Below the pieces are notes generated by a model. The model was given only the letters and a program-made list of their open reading frames with translations, was not told the origin of the DNA and did not search any database. Positions 26,492 through 34,310 of a stretch of 64,000 nt of DNA are shown piece after piece; the stretch's first letter is position 1, and every line of letters starts with the position of its first letter. The position numbers and the translations under genes were made by a program. The stretch comes from Roseovarius sp. MMSF_3350 (GTDB lineage: Bacteria; Pseudomonadota; Alphaproteobacteria; Rhodobacterales; Rhodobacteraceae): assembly GCF_030733425.1 (NCBI RefSeq), contig NZ_JASHIZ010000022.1, positions 1-64,000 of the forward strand, given 5' to 3'.

Positions 26492-27682
26492 ATGACGCAC
26501 AAAGCTGGCCGCCATTTTCTGCAGATTCCCGGGCCCAGTGCGGTGCCTGACCGCGTTCTGCGCGCCATTTCGGCCCAGGTGATGGACCACCGCGGACCGG
26601 ATTTCGCCACGGTCGGCCTGCAGGCGCTCGAAGGCATGAAGACGATCTTCAAGACCGAGCAGGACGTGTTCATCTTCCCGTCCTCCGGCACTGGCGCGTG
26701 GGAAGCCGCGCTCGTCAACGTCCTGTCCGAAGGCGACCGCGTGGTCATGTACGAGACCGGCCACTTCGCCACGCTGTGGAACAAGATGGCCAAGCGCCTT
26801 GGCATCGAGGCCGAGTTCATCGAGGGCGACTGGCGCGGCGGCGCCGACCCCGAGGCCATCGGCCAGCGCCTGCGCGAGGACACCAAACACGAGATCAAAG
26901 CGGTCTGCGTCGTGCATAACGAGACCTCGACCGGTTCGGTATCCCCCATCGCCGAGGTGCGCCGGGCCATCGACGAGGCCGGCCACCCCGCGCTTTTGAT
27001 GGTCGACACGATTTCCGGCCTCGCCTCGGTCGATTTCCGCTTTGACGAGTGGGGCGTGGACGTCGCCGTGTCGGGCTCGCAGAAAGGCCTGATGCTGCCG
27101 CCCGGCCTGTCGTTCAACGCGGTCAGCGCCAAGGCGATGAAGATCTCGGAATGCGGCGGGATGCGCCGGTCGTACTGGGACTGGCAGGATATGCGCGGCC
27201 CCAACCAAACCGGCTATTTCCCTTACACGCCGGGTACCAACCTGCTTTACGGTCTGAACGAGGCCATCGCGATGCTGCACGAGGAAGGGTTGCCCAATGT
27301 CTTCGCCCGGCACCAGCGCCACGGTCAGGCCACCCGCGCGGCGGTCCGGGCCTGGGGGCTGGAGGTGCTGTGCCGCCAGCAGGGCCAGGAAAGCGGCGTT
27401 CTGACTGCCGTGGTCGTGCCCGACGGCCACAGTGCCGACGCCTTCCGCGCCACAACGCTGGAGCATTTCGACATCTCGCTGGGCAACGGCCTGTCGAAGG
27501 TTGCCGACCGCGTGTTCCGCATCGGTCACCTCGGCGATTTCAACGATGCCATGCTTATGGGCACCTTGTCCGGCGTCGAGATGGGCCTGAAAAAGGCGGG
27601 CATCCCGCATGAGAAAGGCGGCGTTGACGCAGCGATGCAGGTGCTTGACGAAACGGACGTGGCCACGCTGGTCGCCGCATGA
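26492..27682 (+). CDS. Class V aminotransferase, serine/aspartate-glyoxylate type
   Basis: A 396-residue PLP enzyme of fold type I. Family motifs are PGPSAVPDRVLRAI, DHRGPDF, FIFPSSGTGAWEAAL, the PLP-phosphate Asp in LMVDTISGLASVDF and the Schiff-base Lys in VSGSQKGLMLPPG. It fits serine-glyoxylate aminotransferase SgaA and also BhcA, the aspartate-glyoxylate aminotransferase of the beta-hydroxyaspartate cycle. The other bhc genes are absent, so I do not assign bhcA. It converts glyoxylate to glycine. The divergent 2-hydroxyacid oxidase could supply glyoxylate if its substrate is glycolate. GGGAGGAGG precedes the ATG. Confidence 0.88.
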   Translation: MTHKAGRHFLQIPGPSAVPDRVLRAISAQVMDHRGPDFATVGLQALEGMKTIFKTEQDVFIFPSSGTGAWEAALVNVLSEGDRVVMYETGHFATLWNKMAKRLGIEAEFIEGDWRGGADPEAIGQRLREDTKHEIKAVCVVHNETSTGSVSPIAEVRRAIDEAGHPALLMVDTISGLASVDFRFDEWGVDVAVSGSQKGLMLPPGLSFNAVSAKAMKISECGGMRRSYWDWQDMRGPNQTGYFPYTPGTNLLYGLNEAIAMLHEEGLPNVFARHQRHGQATRAAVRAWGLEVLCRQQGQESGVLTAVVVPDGHSADAFRATTLEHFDISLGNGLSKVADRVFRIGHLGDFNDAMLMGTLSGVEMGLKKAGIPHEKGGVDAAMQVLDETDVATLVAA

Positions 27683-27819
27683 CGAACTCTGGGCCCGACG
27701 CTGCGATGCGCCGGGCCTTAACTTGTCGACCAATTGAAAGGAAACACCGGCAAGTCACCAAGACGCAAACCGCTTCGGACATCCGGAGTGAAACGAGGAA
27801 CCCAAGGGAGGAGAACCAA

Positions 27820-28788
27820 ATGACGTTCCATTCAATCATCAAACCTACTGCGATCGCGGCCCTGCTCGGATCCAGCATGATCGCGGCCCCGGCGCTGGCG
27901 CAGGACGACTACCCGTCGCGCAGCGTCGAGGTCGTGCACCAGTACGGCCCCGGCGGCGGGACCGACCGTTTCGTGCGCGCCGTGGCGCAACCGTTCGAGG
28001 AGATCACCGGCGAAAGCATGGTGTCGATCTCGGTCCAGGGTGGCGGCGGCATTCCCGCTGTCGTGAACTTCACCCAGCGTCCCGCCGACGGTCACTCGCT
28101 GATGGCGATCAGCCCGGCGCAGATCATCGCGCACGTCCAGGGCCGTATCGACATGGCGGATTTCAAACCGCTGGCCCGCGTCCAGTACGACCAGGCCCTG
28201 ATCTGGGTGCCCGCGGACAGCGAGTTCGAGACGATCGACCAGTTCGTCCAGCATGCCAAGGACAATCCAGGCGACCTGAAGATCGCACTTTCCGGCGCGG
28301 CCGGCTTTGACGAGATCACCGTGGGTCTTTTCGGTCTGGAAGCCGACGCTGAATTCGTCACCGTGCCGTTCTCGTCGTCCGAGATGGTCTCCAACACCCT
28401 CGGCGGCCAGGTTGATGCCATGTTCGAGGAATACGGCCCCGCACGCGGTCTCTACGATTCGGGAGACATGCGCCCGCTGGTCGTGTTCTCCGAAGAGCGC
28501 CTGCCGGTGCTGGAGGATGTGCCCACCGCAACCGAGAAAGGCTGGGACGTGACGCTGGGCCGCTGGCGTGCCTTTGCCATGCAGGCCGAAGACAGCGAGG
28601 AGAACGCCGAGGCGCTTTATGCCGATATCGAAGAAGCGGTCGCGGCGGAAAGCTACAAGAAGTTCGAAGAGCAGAACGCACTTCAATACCGTTCCGAACT
28701 GCTGGGCCCCGATGAATTCCAGACCTTCATCGAAGGCGAGATCGAGACCTATACGACCGTGCTGCGCGAACTCGGCTATATCGAGTAG
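27820..28788 (+). CDS. TctC-family tripartite tricarboxylate transporter binding protein
   Basis: A 322-residue periplasmic receptor of the Bug/TctC family with a Sec signal peptide (residues 1-27, ending APALAQ). The mature domain has YPSRSVEVVHQYGPGGGTDRF and the ligand-carboxylate loops near GGGGIPAVVN and ISPAQI. It delivers an organic acid to the TctAB permease encoded downstream. ATG 27820 follows GGGAGGAG; upstream in-frame codons do not resemble the family. Gene order aminotransferase-tctC-tctB-tctA suggests one operon with the transported acid entering 2-hydroxyacid/glyoxylate metabolism. Confidence 0.9.
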   Translation: MTFHSIIKPTAIAALLGSSMIAAPALAQDDYPSRSVEVVHQYGPGGGTDRFVRAVAQPFEEITGESMVSISVQGGGGIPAVVNFTQRPADGHSLMAISPAQIIAHVQGRIDMADFKPLARVQYDQALIWVPADSEFETIDQFVQHAKDNPGDLKIALSGAAGFDEITVGLFGLEADAEFVTVPFSSSEMVSNTLGGQVDAMFEEYGPARGLYDSGDMRPLVVFSEERLPVLEDVPTATEKGWDVTLGRWRAFAMQAEDSEENAEALYADIEEAVAAESYKKFEEQNALQYRSELLGPDEFQTFIEGEIETYTTVLRELGYIE

Positions 28789-28812
28789 TATCGGCTCTAC
28801 CCACCGAAAAAG

Positions 28813-28834
28813 GGGGGCGCCGCCTGGCGCCCCC
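28813..28834 (+). terminator. Intercistronic hairpin between tctC and tctB
   Basis: A perfect 9-bp GC stem (GGGGGCGCC 28813-28821, GGCGCCCCC 28826-28834) with loop GCCT and no T run. In transporter operons such hairpins after the binding-protein gene commonly stabilise its message or partly terminate transcription, giving more receptor than permease. Confidence 0.65.
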
Positions 28835-28865
28835 TCGACCAATGAATGTCTCGGCAGGAGCGGAC

Positions 28866-29372
28866 ATGTCCAAAAACGTCATAGAATTTTCGTTCGCCTT
28901 CGGATTATGCGCGATTTCGGTCTGGTTCTGGCTGATAGCGGACGGGTTTCCCGTCTCGCCGCGCTACGAAGGCATCGACACCGATTTCTGGCCCAAGATA
29001 ACCTTCGGCCTGATGGCGGTCGCCTCTGGTCTTGTCGCACTTGGCAGCCTGCGTGATTGGCTGGCGGCGCGCCGCGCGCCCGCTTCGACCTCGGTCAACC
29101 CGGCGGATTGGGGCGCAATCGGACGCATGGTGGCAATGGGTCTTCTCGTGCTGGTGTATTTCATCGCATTCGGCAAGGTGGGGTTCCTGCTGTCGACGGT
29201 GATATTCCTGTGGGCCGCCTCGGCGATGATCCCGAGTGGAAAGTTCTGGATCAAGGTCGTCTTCGCACCTGTCTTCACCATTCTTTTGACGCTGCTGTTC
29301 TCCTACGGCCTGTCGCTTCCGCTGCCGCGGGGTGTCGGCCCGTTCTACGACTTCAGCCTGCTTCTCTACTGA
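28866..29372 (+). CDS. TctB-family small permease subunit
   Basis: A 168-residue membrane protein with four hydrophobic segments (about residues 6-25, 42-60, 80-100 and 118-155), the normal topology of TctB subunits. It stabilises the large TctA permease. The start at 28866 is chosen for its AGGAG ribosome binding site five bases upstream; ATG 28842 lacks one. Its stop is 20 bases before tctA. Confidence 0.85.
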   Translation: MSKNVIEFSFAFGLCAISVWFWLIADGFPVSPRYEGIDTDFWPKITFGLMAVASGLVALGSLRDWLAARRAPASTSVNPADWGAIGRMVAMGLLVLVYFIAFGKVGFLLSTVIFLWAASAMIPSGKFWIKVVFAPVFTILLTLLFSYGLSLPLPRGVGPFYDFSLLLY

Positions 29373-29391
29373 TCCACGGGAACCTGCGCCA

Positions 29392-30906
29392 ATGGCCGAA
29401 TATCTCGACGCGCTCACCTATATCGTGAGCAGCCCGACCAACCTTTTCTTCATCGTCTTCAGCGTGATCTGGGGCATCGCCTTCGGGTCTGTCCCGGGCC
29501 TGACCGGCATCGTCGGCGTGGCACTGCTGATTCCCTTCACCTACGCTTTCGAGAGCGAGCAAAGCCTTCTGCTGCTCGGCGGCGTCTATGTCGGGGCGAC
29601 GTTCGGCGGGTCGATCTCCGCCATCCTCTTCAACACGCCCGGCTCGCCCGAGGCCGCCTGCACCGCGCTCGACGGCTATCCCATGGCCAAGCGCGGCGAG
29701 GCGGGCAAGGCCCTGGGCATCGCGCTCGCCTCCTCGGCGATCGGGGGCATTTTCGGCACGCTGGTGCTGATGCTTCTGGCCCCGCCCATGGCACAACTGG
29801 CGCTGGAATTCGGCCCGCCTGAATATTTCGCCCTCGCCGTGCTGGGCATCTCGGCGATTGCCTCGATCGGCGGCGGGTCGGTTCTCAAGGGCCTCACCGC
29901 CGGCCTCATCGGCCTCGGCATCGCCACCGTGGGCCTTGACCCCATCACCGGCATGGGCCGCTATACCTTCGGCAACAACATGCTGCTGACCGGTATCAGC
30001 TTCGTGCCCGTCATCATCGGGACCTTCGCCCTGGCAGAGGTTCTGACCCGCGTGGGCGAAGGCAACAAGTCCTCGACCGCGATCACCGATGTCTCGACGA
30101 AGCTGCCGTCGCGCAAGGAAATGAAGGACAGCACCGGCACGCTGGCCCGCTCGTCCGTCATCGGCGCCATCATTGGCGCACTGCCGGGCGTCGGGGCCAC
30201 CACGGCCTCCTTCATCAGCTATTCCGAAGCCGTCCGCTGGTCGCGCCACCCCGAGAAGTTCGGCACCGGCGTGCCCGAGGGCATCGCCGCGCCCGAGTCG
30301 GCCAACAACTCGGCCGTGGGCGGCTCGATGATTCCGCTTCTGGCGCTCGGCATCCCGGGCAGCGCGACCACCGCAGTCATGCTGGGTGGTCTGACCGTGC
30401 ACGGTATCATTCCCGGTCCCCTGCTGATGGAACAGAATACGCGGCTGGTCTACTCGGTCTTCATTGCCATGATGCTCGCCAACGTTCTCATGCTCGCCTT
30501 CGGTGTCCGCGCCGCGCGCTATTTCGCGCTGATCCTGACGGTGCCCTATGCCTATGTCGGCCCCGCCATCATCGTCATGTGCATGACCGGCGTTTACGGG
30601 CTCAACGGCAACATGGTCGATATCGGCGTGATGCTGGCATTCGGCGTGGTGGGCGTGCTTCTACGGGTGATGAAATACCCCGTGGCTTCGTTCATCATCG
30701 GCCTGGTGCTTGGTCCCATTGCCGAGAAGAGCCTGCGCCAGGGCCTGATGATCGCCGATCACAGCTATCTGGAATTCGCCGCCCGTCCGATTACCGCAAC
30801 CCTGCTGCTGCTGAGCCTTGCATCGCTGCTTTACGGCTTTTATGGGCAGTACAAACTGGCCCGCGACCGCCGCAAGGACGGACCGTTGGCCGACACGGCC
30901 GACTGA
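29392..30906 (+). CDS. TctA-family large permease subunit
   Basis: A 504-residue permease with about eleven to twelve helices. TctA signatures are SVIWGIAFGSVPGLTGIVGV, the NTPGSPEAACTALDGYPMAK loop and GALPGVGATTASFISYSEA. The two short glycine-rich loops bind the carboxylate substrate in a secondary, ion-coupled transporter. Homologous TctABC systems carry citrate, tartrate or related acids. A strong terminator follows, so this is the last gene of the operon. Confidence 0.95.
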   Translation: MAEYLDALTYIVSSPTNLFFIVFSVIWGIAFGSVPGLTGIVGVALLIPFTYAFESEQSLLLLGGVYVGATFGGSISAILFNTPGSPEAACTALDGYPMAKRGEAGKALGIALASSAIGGIFGTLVLMLLAPPMAQLALEFGPPEYFALAVLGISAIASIGGGSVLKGLTAGLIGLGIATVGLDPITGMGRYTFGNNMLLTGISFVPVIIGTFALAEVLTRVGEGNKSSTAITDVSTKLPSRKEMKDSTGTLARSSVIGAIIGALPGVGATTASFISYSEAVRWSRHPEKFGTGVPEGIAAPESANNSAVGGSMIPLLALGIPGSATTAVMLGGLTVHGIIPGPLLMEQNTRLVYSVFIAMMLANVLMLAFGVRAARYFALILTVPYAYVGPAIIVMCMTGVYGLNGNMVDIGVMLAFGVVGVLLRVMKYPVASFIIGLVLGPIAEKSLRQGLMIADHSYLEFAARPITATLLLLSLASLLYGFYGQYKLARDRRKDGPLADTAD

Positions 30907-30958
30907 GCCGCTTGCGCTGGTTGCGGCCGCCCTCCCGGCCCGCAGCGCGAAACCACAC

Positions 30959-30994
30959 GGCAGGCGCGGGAGGACTCTGCGCCTGCCTTTTTTT
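30959..30994 (+). terminator. Intrinsic terminator after tctA
   Basis: A 9-bp perfect stem (GGCAGGCGC 30959-30967, GCGCCTGCC 30979-30987) followed by seven T residues. It is 52 bases after the tctA stop codon. Confidence 0.92.
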
Positions 30995-31053
30995 GACAAG
31001 CGCTCAGCGCGTGGGAAGACTCGGACGGGTTACAAATCCATCCTACGGTGATG

Positions 31054-31929
31054 TCAGGGCGCGATGAAATTCACGCCTTGGATGCGCTCGATCTCATAGA
31101 CGTCCTCGTCATAGGCCTCGGACAGGCTTTCGACCAGGTCCTCGGTCCAGCCGGGCAGGTCGAGCTCCTCCTCGATTTCCTCGTCCTTGACGAACTTGTC
31201 GAGAAAGGCCGAGATCACGCGGCGCTTCTGCGTTTCCGTCATGCCGGGATGTGAGGCGAGGTAGGTCTCGAACCTTTTCATGCCGGCGGAGGTCATGATT
31301 TCCTGCAGCAGGGCGAATTCGCCCTCGAACGCGGCATGCGGGTCGAGCCCGGCCATCTCGCGCAGGACCTGCGCCCAGACCAGCGGGGTGTCCTCGTTGC
31401 ACCAGATGGTGATCGGCATGTCGGGAAAGGTGTGGCGGAAGCGGGCGACGGTTTCTGACCAACGGAACTGGATCGGGTCGACTCCGTTCAGGAAGTCCGC
31501 CATCGTCTCGTGCGGCGTCTTGGCAAAGAGCGCGGGCAGGAGGGTGGCCGGGTCGCGCAGGGCCAGGAAAAGCTCCAGTTCATCATGGGCGAAGATCTGG
31601 CGGAACGCCTCGATCCGCGTCTCGGCGGCGGGATAGAACATGCCCTGACCAACGGCCATCTTTGGCGTGCCGAAAAAGGCCTGGTTGGACAGCACGAGCC
31701 GGTCGCTGCCCGCATCGTGGTCGATCGCGGACAACACGTTCGCGCGGGTTTCCTCGGTGATCCCGTTTTCGGCCACGGCGTTCAGGATATCGCGCAGCAG
31801 CTTGCGGTAGGAAGAAGGGGCGGGCACGTCGGTGCCGATCTCGGCCAGCGGGTCGCGGTTTGCCAGCAAGGTATTGATCAGACGATCCTCGTCCGTCATA
31901 TGCGCGCCGGCATGGATGACCACCTGCAT
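31054..31929 (-). CDS. Conserved hypothetical protein, sulfotransferase-like
   Basis: A 291-residue soluble protein starting MQVVIHAGAHMTDEDRLINT, a beta strand with a loop like that of P-loop sulfotransferases. Other features are FRQIFAHDELELFLALRDPA, resembling the 3'-phosphate-binding region, and an acidic C-terminus (DEEIEEELDLPGW). There is no signal peptide. Roseobacters carry several such proteins; activity has not been shown to my knowledge. ATG 31929 gives the family start; an in-frame ATG at 31962 adds 11 non-matching residues. The assignment to the sulfotransferase fold is inference. Confidence 0.65.
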   Translation of the reverse strand: MQVVIHAGAHMTDEDRLINTLLANRDPLAEIGTDVPAPSSYRKLLRDILNAVAENGITEETRANVLSAIDHDAGSDRLVLSNQAFFGTPKMAVGQGMFYPAAETRIEAFRQIFAHDELELFLALRDPATLLPALFAKTPHETMADFLNGVDPIQFRWSETVARFRHTFPDMPITIWCNEDTPLVWAQVLREMAGLDPHAAFEGEFALLQEIMTSAGMKRFETYLASHPGMTETQKRRVISAFLDKFVKDEEIEEELDLPGWTEDLVESLSEAYDEDVYEIERIQGVNFIAP

Positions 31930-32065
31930 TCCGTTTTCCCCGTCTCGTGTCTGCGGGCGCAATATAGAGGCTTTCGCAGGCAGTTAAACCGCTTTCGGGC
32001 GTCGCGGCGCGCGTTCAGATTTCATCTTGCGGATTGTGCGCGGGATGCGTAATCAGGCGGCCAGT

Positions 32066-32141
32066 GCCCCTATAGCTCAGCTGGTAGAGCAACTGATTTG
32101 TAATCAGTAGGTCCGCGGTTCGAGTCCGTGTGGGGGCACCA
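32066..32141 (+). tRNA. tRNA-Thr (anticodon TGT)
   Basis: A full cloverleaf: acceptor GCCCCTA with TGGGGGC, D arm with GCTCAGCTGGTAGAGC, anticodon stem ACTGA/TCAGT with loop TTTGTAA (anticodon TGT), T arm GCGGTTCGAGTCCGT and encoded CCA at 32139-32141. The 3' end is the insertion site of the integrated element and remains intact. Confidence 0.97.
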
Positions 32142-32144
32142 TTT
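32126..32144 (+). repeat. attL: left direct repeat of the element
   Basis: CCGTGTGGGGGCACCATTT overlapping the T arm, acceptor stem and CCA of tRNA-Thr. It is identical to 40001-40019. Identity stops immediately on either side. Confidence 0.93.
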
Positions 32145-32196
32145 AAATCTTTTATATTATTGATTTAATTGATTTTAATTCAACTAAGCGCTTGCA

Positions 32197-32216
32197 TGTC
32201 CACCTTTTTGTCCACC
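32197..32216 (+). repeat. Paired TGTCCACC, left end of the element (candidate integrase arm site)
   Basis: TGTCCACC occurs twice (32197-32204, 32209-32216), 12 bases apart. A 20-base block with one mismatch lies at 39861-39880 near the other end, in the same orientation. Paired short repeats flanking both attachment sites are typical of tyrosine-integrase arm-type sites. Confidence 0.6.
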
Positions 32217-32274
32217 TAGGGCGCTCTGTTTCAGTGGTTCAGCTAGGTGTCTCAGTCGATGCAGTTAATTTAAG

Positions 32275-32577
32275 CTAAGGCTTGAGTCTGAGGTGGGGAC
32301 CGTCACTTATGTAATCACAAGCGGATTGGTCATCGTCGATGTAGATGCTGGCTAATCTTAATCGCGAAGTACTCGCATCAACGGCGTACTCTATACAACG
32401 CAATCGACCAAGTGATTTGCTGCAGGAAACACTATCCGCGTATTTAAGGCTCTCCTTAAAATCTTGGTTCAATCGCTCATAGCAGTTTTTTTCACTCTCA
32501 AAGCAAGAAGCAAGAAGCAAGAAGCAAGAAGCAAGAAGGAAGGGAACAAACAGCGCGAGGTAAACTTTATTTTTCAA
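32275..32577 (-). CDS. Small lipoprotein with a heptanucleotide repeat (possible phase-variable gene)
   Basis: A 100-residue cargo protein: MKNKVYLALFVPFLLASCFL, a duplicated LLASCF lipobox-like segment, then a polar domain with four further cysteines. Either Cys in LLASCF could be lipidated. The duplication is encoded by five tandem copies of GCAAGAA (32503-32537, plus strand). Because the unit is 7 bases, gain or loss of one copy would shift the frame just after the signal sequence, so expression may switch on and off. Codon use is AT-richer than the host genes. The function is unknown. Confidence 0.6.
   Translation of the reverse strand: MKNKVYLALFVPFLLASCFLLLASCFESEKNCYERLNQDFKESLKYADSVSCSKSLGRLRCIEYAVDASTSRLRLASIYIDDDQSACDYISDGPHLRLKP
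32503..32537. repeat. (GCAAGAA)x5 heptanucleotide tandem repeat
   Basis: Five perfect tandem copies within the signal-sequence region of the minus-strand lipoprotein gene; two flanking A residues before and a G after extend the pattern slightly. Unit length is not a multiple of three. Confidence 0.95.
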
Positions 32578-32728
32578 AGTCGGACACTTGGCTTTTGATT
32601 GTACTTATCAATTTGAACCCGGCTTCTATCAATCTTCGTTTCGTGGAGATACGCTCAGCTTCGTGCTCAAGCAAGCTGCAGAACAGTACAATTCCATGGT
32701 TCGCTGTTAAGCAAGATAGGTCACTCTT

Positions 32729-33313
32729 CTACGGTCTTTCGTTTTCTAGTTCGTTAAGAAACCAAATACCTAGCATCCAAAGTATTATCGAGCCCCCGAT
32801 GAACACTATCGCGGTGTGCAAGTCCAAGATGAACGACGTAATCTTATCAAAGCCTATCCAACCGGTAGTGAACATTGATGGGTCACGACATGTGTCCATC
32901 CCAACCCATCCACGAGCTTGCCAATTTGTCTCTGCGCAGGAGACATCCGCAAACAACCAATACAAATCGCGGTGCGGTATTTCACCAAACTTAAGCCAGT
33001 GCTGTGCTTGATGAAACAGCGGAAGAAAAACCATCATGGCTGCGACAATTAGCCATACAAACCCCAGAACGTAGCCAGCGCCTGTGATAACGGGCGTCAG
33101 TTGTGCCCGAATTTCTTCCGGGAGCTTTACGAAGAGGATTGCCCAACTTAAAACACAAAACGTGCCAAAAAGCATTGTGCCCAATGGGTCGATCCACGGA
33201 TTTTCCATGTCCAAACCATCGAAAAGCCAAACCCATAGATAAAGCCCTGTGACCACCGTGAAGAATATTGCGGTGCACAACGCCCCTAGCCATGATTTCT
33301 CTTTGTCACTCAT
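32729..33313 (-). CDS. Hypothetical membrane protein of the element
   Basis: About 194 residues with four hydrophobic helices (near residues 8-28, 43-60, 75-98 and 160-182). Between helices 3 and 4 lies an approximately 55-residue periplasmic-type loop with two cysteines (VSCAETNWQ and DTCRDPSM) that could form a disulphide. No known family was recognised. A GTG codon 6 bases before ATG 33313 is a possible alternative start. The gene is on the same strand as, and 152 bases upstream of, the small lipoprotein gene, so the two may be expressed together. Confidence 0.65.
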   Translation of the reverse strand: MSDKEKSWLGALCTAIFFTVVTGLYLWVWLFDGLDMENPWIDPLGTMLFGTFCVLSWAILFVKLPEEIRAQLTPVITGAGYVLGFVWLIVAAMMVFLPLFHQAQHWLKFGEIPHRDLYWLFADVSCAETNWQARGWVGMDTCRDPSMFTTGWIGFDKITSFILDLHTAIVFIGGSIILWMLGIWFLNELENERP

Positions 33314-33319
33314 TGCCAC

Positions 33320-33721
33320 AAAATCTTTTTACCACAAAGGCCTTGCGAGCGTCGTTGGCTAGCGCCGCTAGATGTGCGCCAGCGTCGATCTGTTTCAATT
33401 CTAGCAATCAGCTGGTCGCTTTTGCGCTTGATCTTCGTCACCGAGCTTAACCATCAAGGTTAAAAACTATACAATTTATGTCGTGATGCAATCAGCATGT
33501 GGACAGTCTTTTGGGTCTCGGGGAAGTCATTCTGAAAGGCTGCTGGAAGCCCAGCCTCGGCCAAAAGCTCCGGTTCAAGGGCTCAGGCGGACTGCCCAGC
33601 CGGTTGCGCCGAGCGTTTCTTCCAAAGATGGACTACACAATCCCGCTTCTGCTGACTTCGGAGGCGGTTATACTCGATATCTTGCCGGTGGCATCAAGCT
33701 TGTGGAGATGTAAGTTGCATA
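33320..33721. other. Non-coding or undefined region in the element cargo
   Basis: About 400 bases without a convincing gene. Two overlapping short frames (33483-33713 and 33499-33729) lack ribosome binding sites and family-like sequence. A palindrome, TTAACC-ATCAA-GGTTAA (33447-33463), lies 4 bases before TATACAAT (33468-33475), a -10-like box. This could be a regulated promoter reading rightwards, but no good ORF follows at once. Confidence 0.4.
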
Positions 33722-33982
33722 TCAGCTAATCTTTGACCTGCGTTGCCGCGCAGACCGCTTCCGGCAGGTTTCACTGCAATACACGGCATCCACGCGCTTC
33801 CAGACCGGCATCACGTCGCCGCAACTGACACAATTCCATCCTCTGGCATAGTTAAGCGCCAACTTTTTAGCCCGCCGTCGAACATGCGTCGGGTTTTGCC
33901 AGGAATATACCGACCACGCGACGCGTACATATGGCGGGTCCAGGTCTTCGATCCAGATTGAACAGTCTTCCCAATTCGGCAA
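33722..33982 (-). CDS. Small putative zinc-finger protein
   Basis: An 86-residue basic protein starting at TTG 33982, which has GGAGG 7 bases upstream. The pattern WNCVSCGDVMPVWKRVDAVY then CSETCRKRSARQRR gives a CxxC and CxxxC pair about 17 residues apart, a likely single zinc site of the kind found in small DNA- or RNA-binding proteins of mobile elements. The C-terminus is strongly basic (RKRSARQRRSK). It ends close to, and transcribes towards, the cargo membrane protein gene. The function is unknown. Confidence 0.65.
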   Translation of the reverse strand: MPNWEDCSIWIEDLDPPYVRVAWSVYSWQNPTHVRRRAKKLALNYARGWNCVSCGDVMPVWKRVDAVYCSETCRKRSARQRRSKIS

Positions 33983-34310
33983 CTCGGCACCTCCCGCTAC
34001 ATTATACGGGTTCTGCCGTTGGATTCATTGATTTTTTCGAACTATCCGGATGTTGCGACGAGGTATTCCAAAGCTAATCGGACAAGTCACTTTCTGGAAG
34101 GAGACTTCACGCTAAAGGCCAGTACCCACGCCAATATTTGTTGTTGCGGACTCAGCAAGAAAAACGCGCTAGAGTTTGCAACGGGCAGGTCTTTGAAGCC
34201 TTTGGTTTACTCTGCAGGAAGCCCGCTCAGTATTTGCCCGCATAGGACTCTAATAACTTGGAAAACTTTAGCTGTTTGACAGAAACCAAGAATGGAATGG
34301 ATAGCTCTCG
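33983..34310. other. Region without a recognised gene upstream of the cargo lipoprotein
   Basis: About 330 AT-rich bases. An open frame at 34019-34279 has no ribosome binding site and an unconvincing composition (ICCCGLSKKN). The promoter for the gene at 34311 should be within the last 100 bases, for example near TTGGAAAACTTTAGC, but I cannot fix it. Confidence 0.35.

Noticed and set aside
26492-27682. Assignment of the aminotransferase as bhcA of the beta-hydroxyaspartate cycle
   Set aside because: The protein is compatible, but bhcB, bhcC and bhcD are not adjacent; the serine-glyoxylate class is equally likely.
31510-32052. A 180-codon plus-strand frame opposite the sulfotransferase-like gene
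   Set aside because: Antisense shadow; the minus-strand gene has better start, composition and family resemblance.
32503-32537. Heptanucleotide repeat as a CRISPR or sequencing artefact
   Set aside because: Units are tandem without spacers, so it is not CRISPR; five perfect units in frame with a plausible signal peptide make an artefact less likely, though reads should be checked.
33483-33729. Two overlapping short plus-strand frames in the element cargo
   Set aside because: No ribosome binding site, no domain, and neither frame shows clear codon bias; left as an undefined region.
34019-34279. An 86-codon plus-strand frame upstream of the cargo lipoprotein
   Set aside because: No ribosome binding site and implausible sequence; probably chance in AT-rich DNA.
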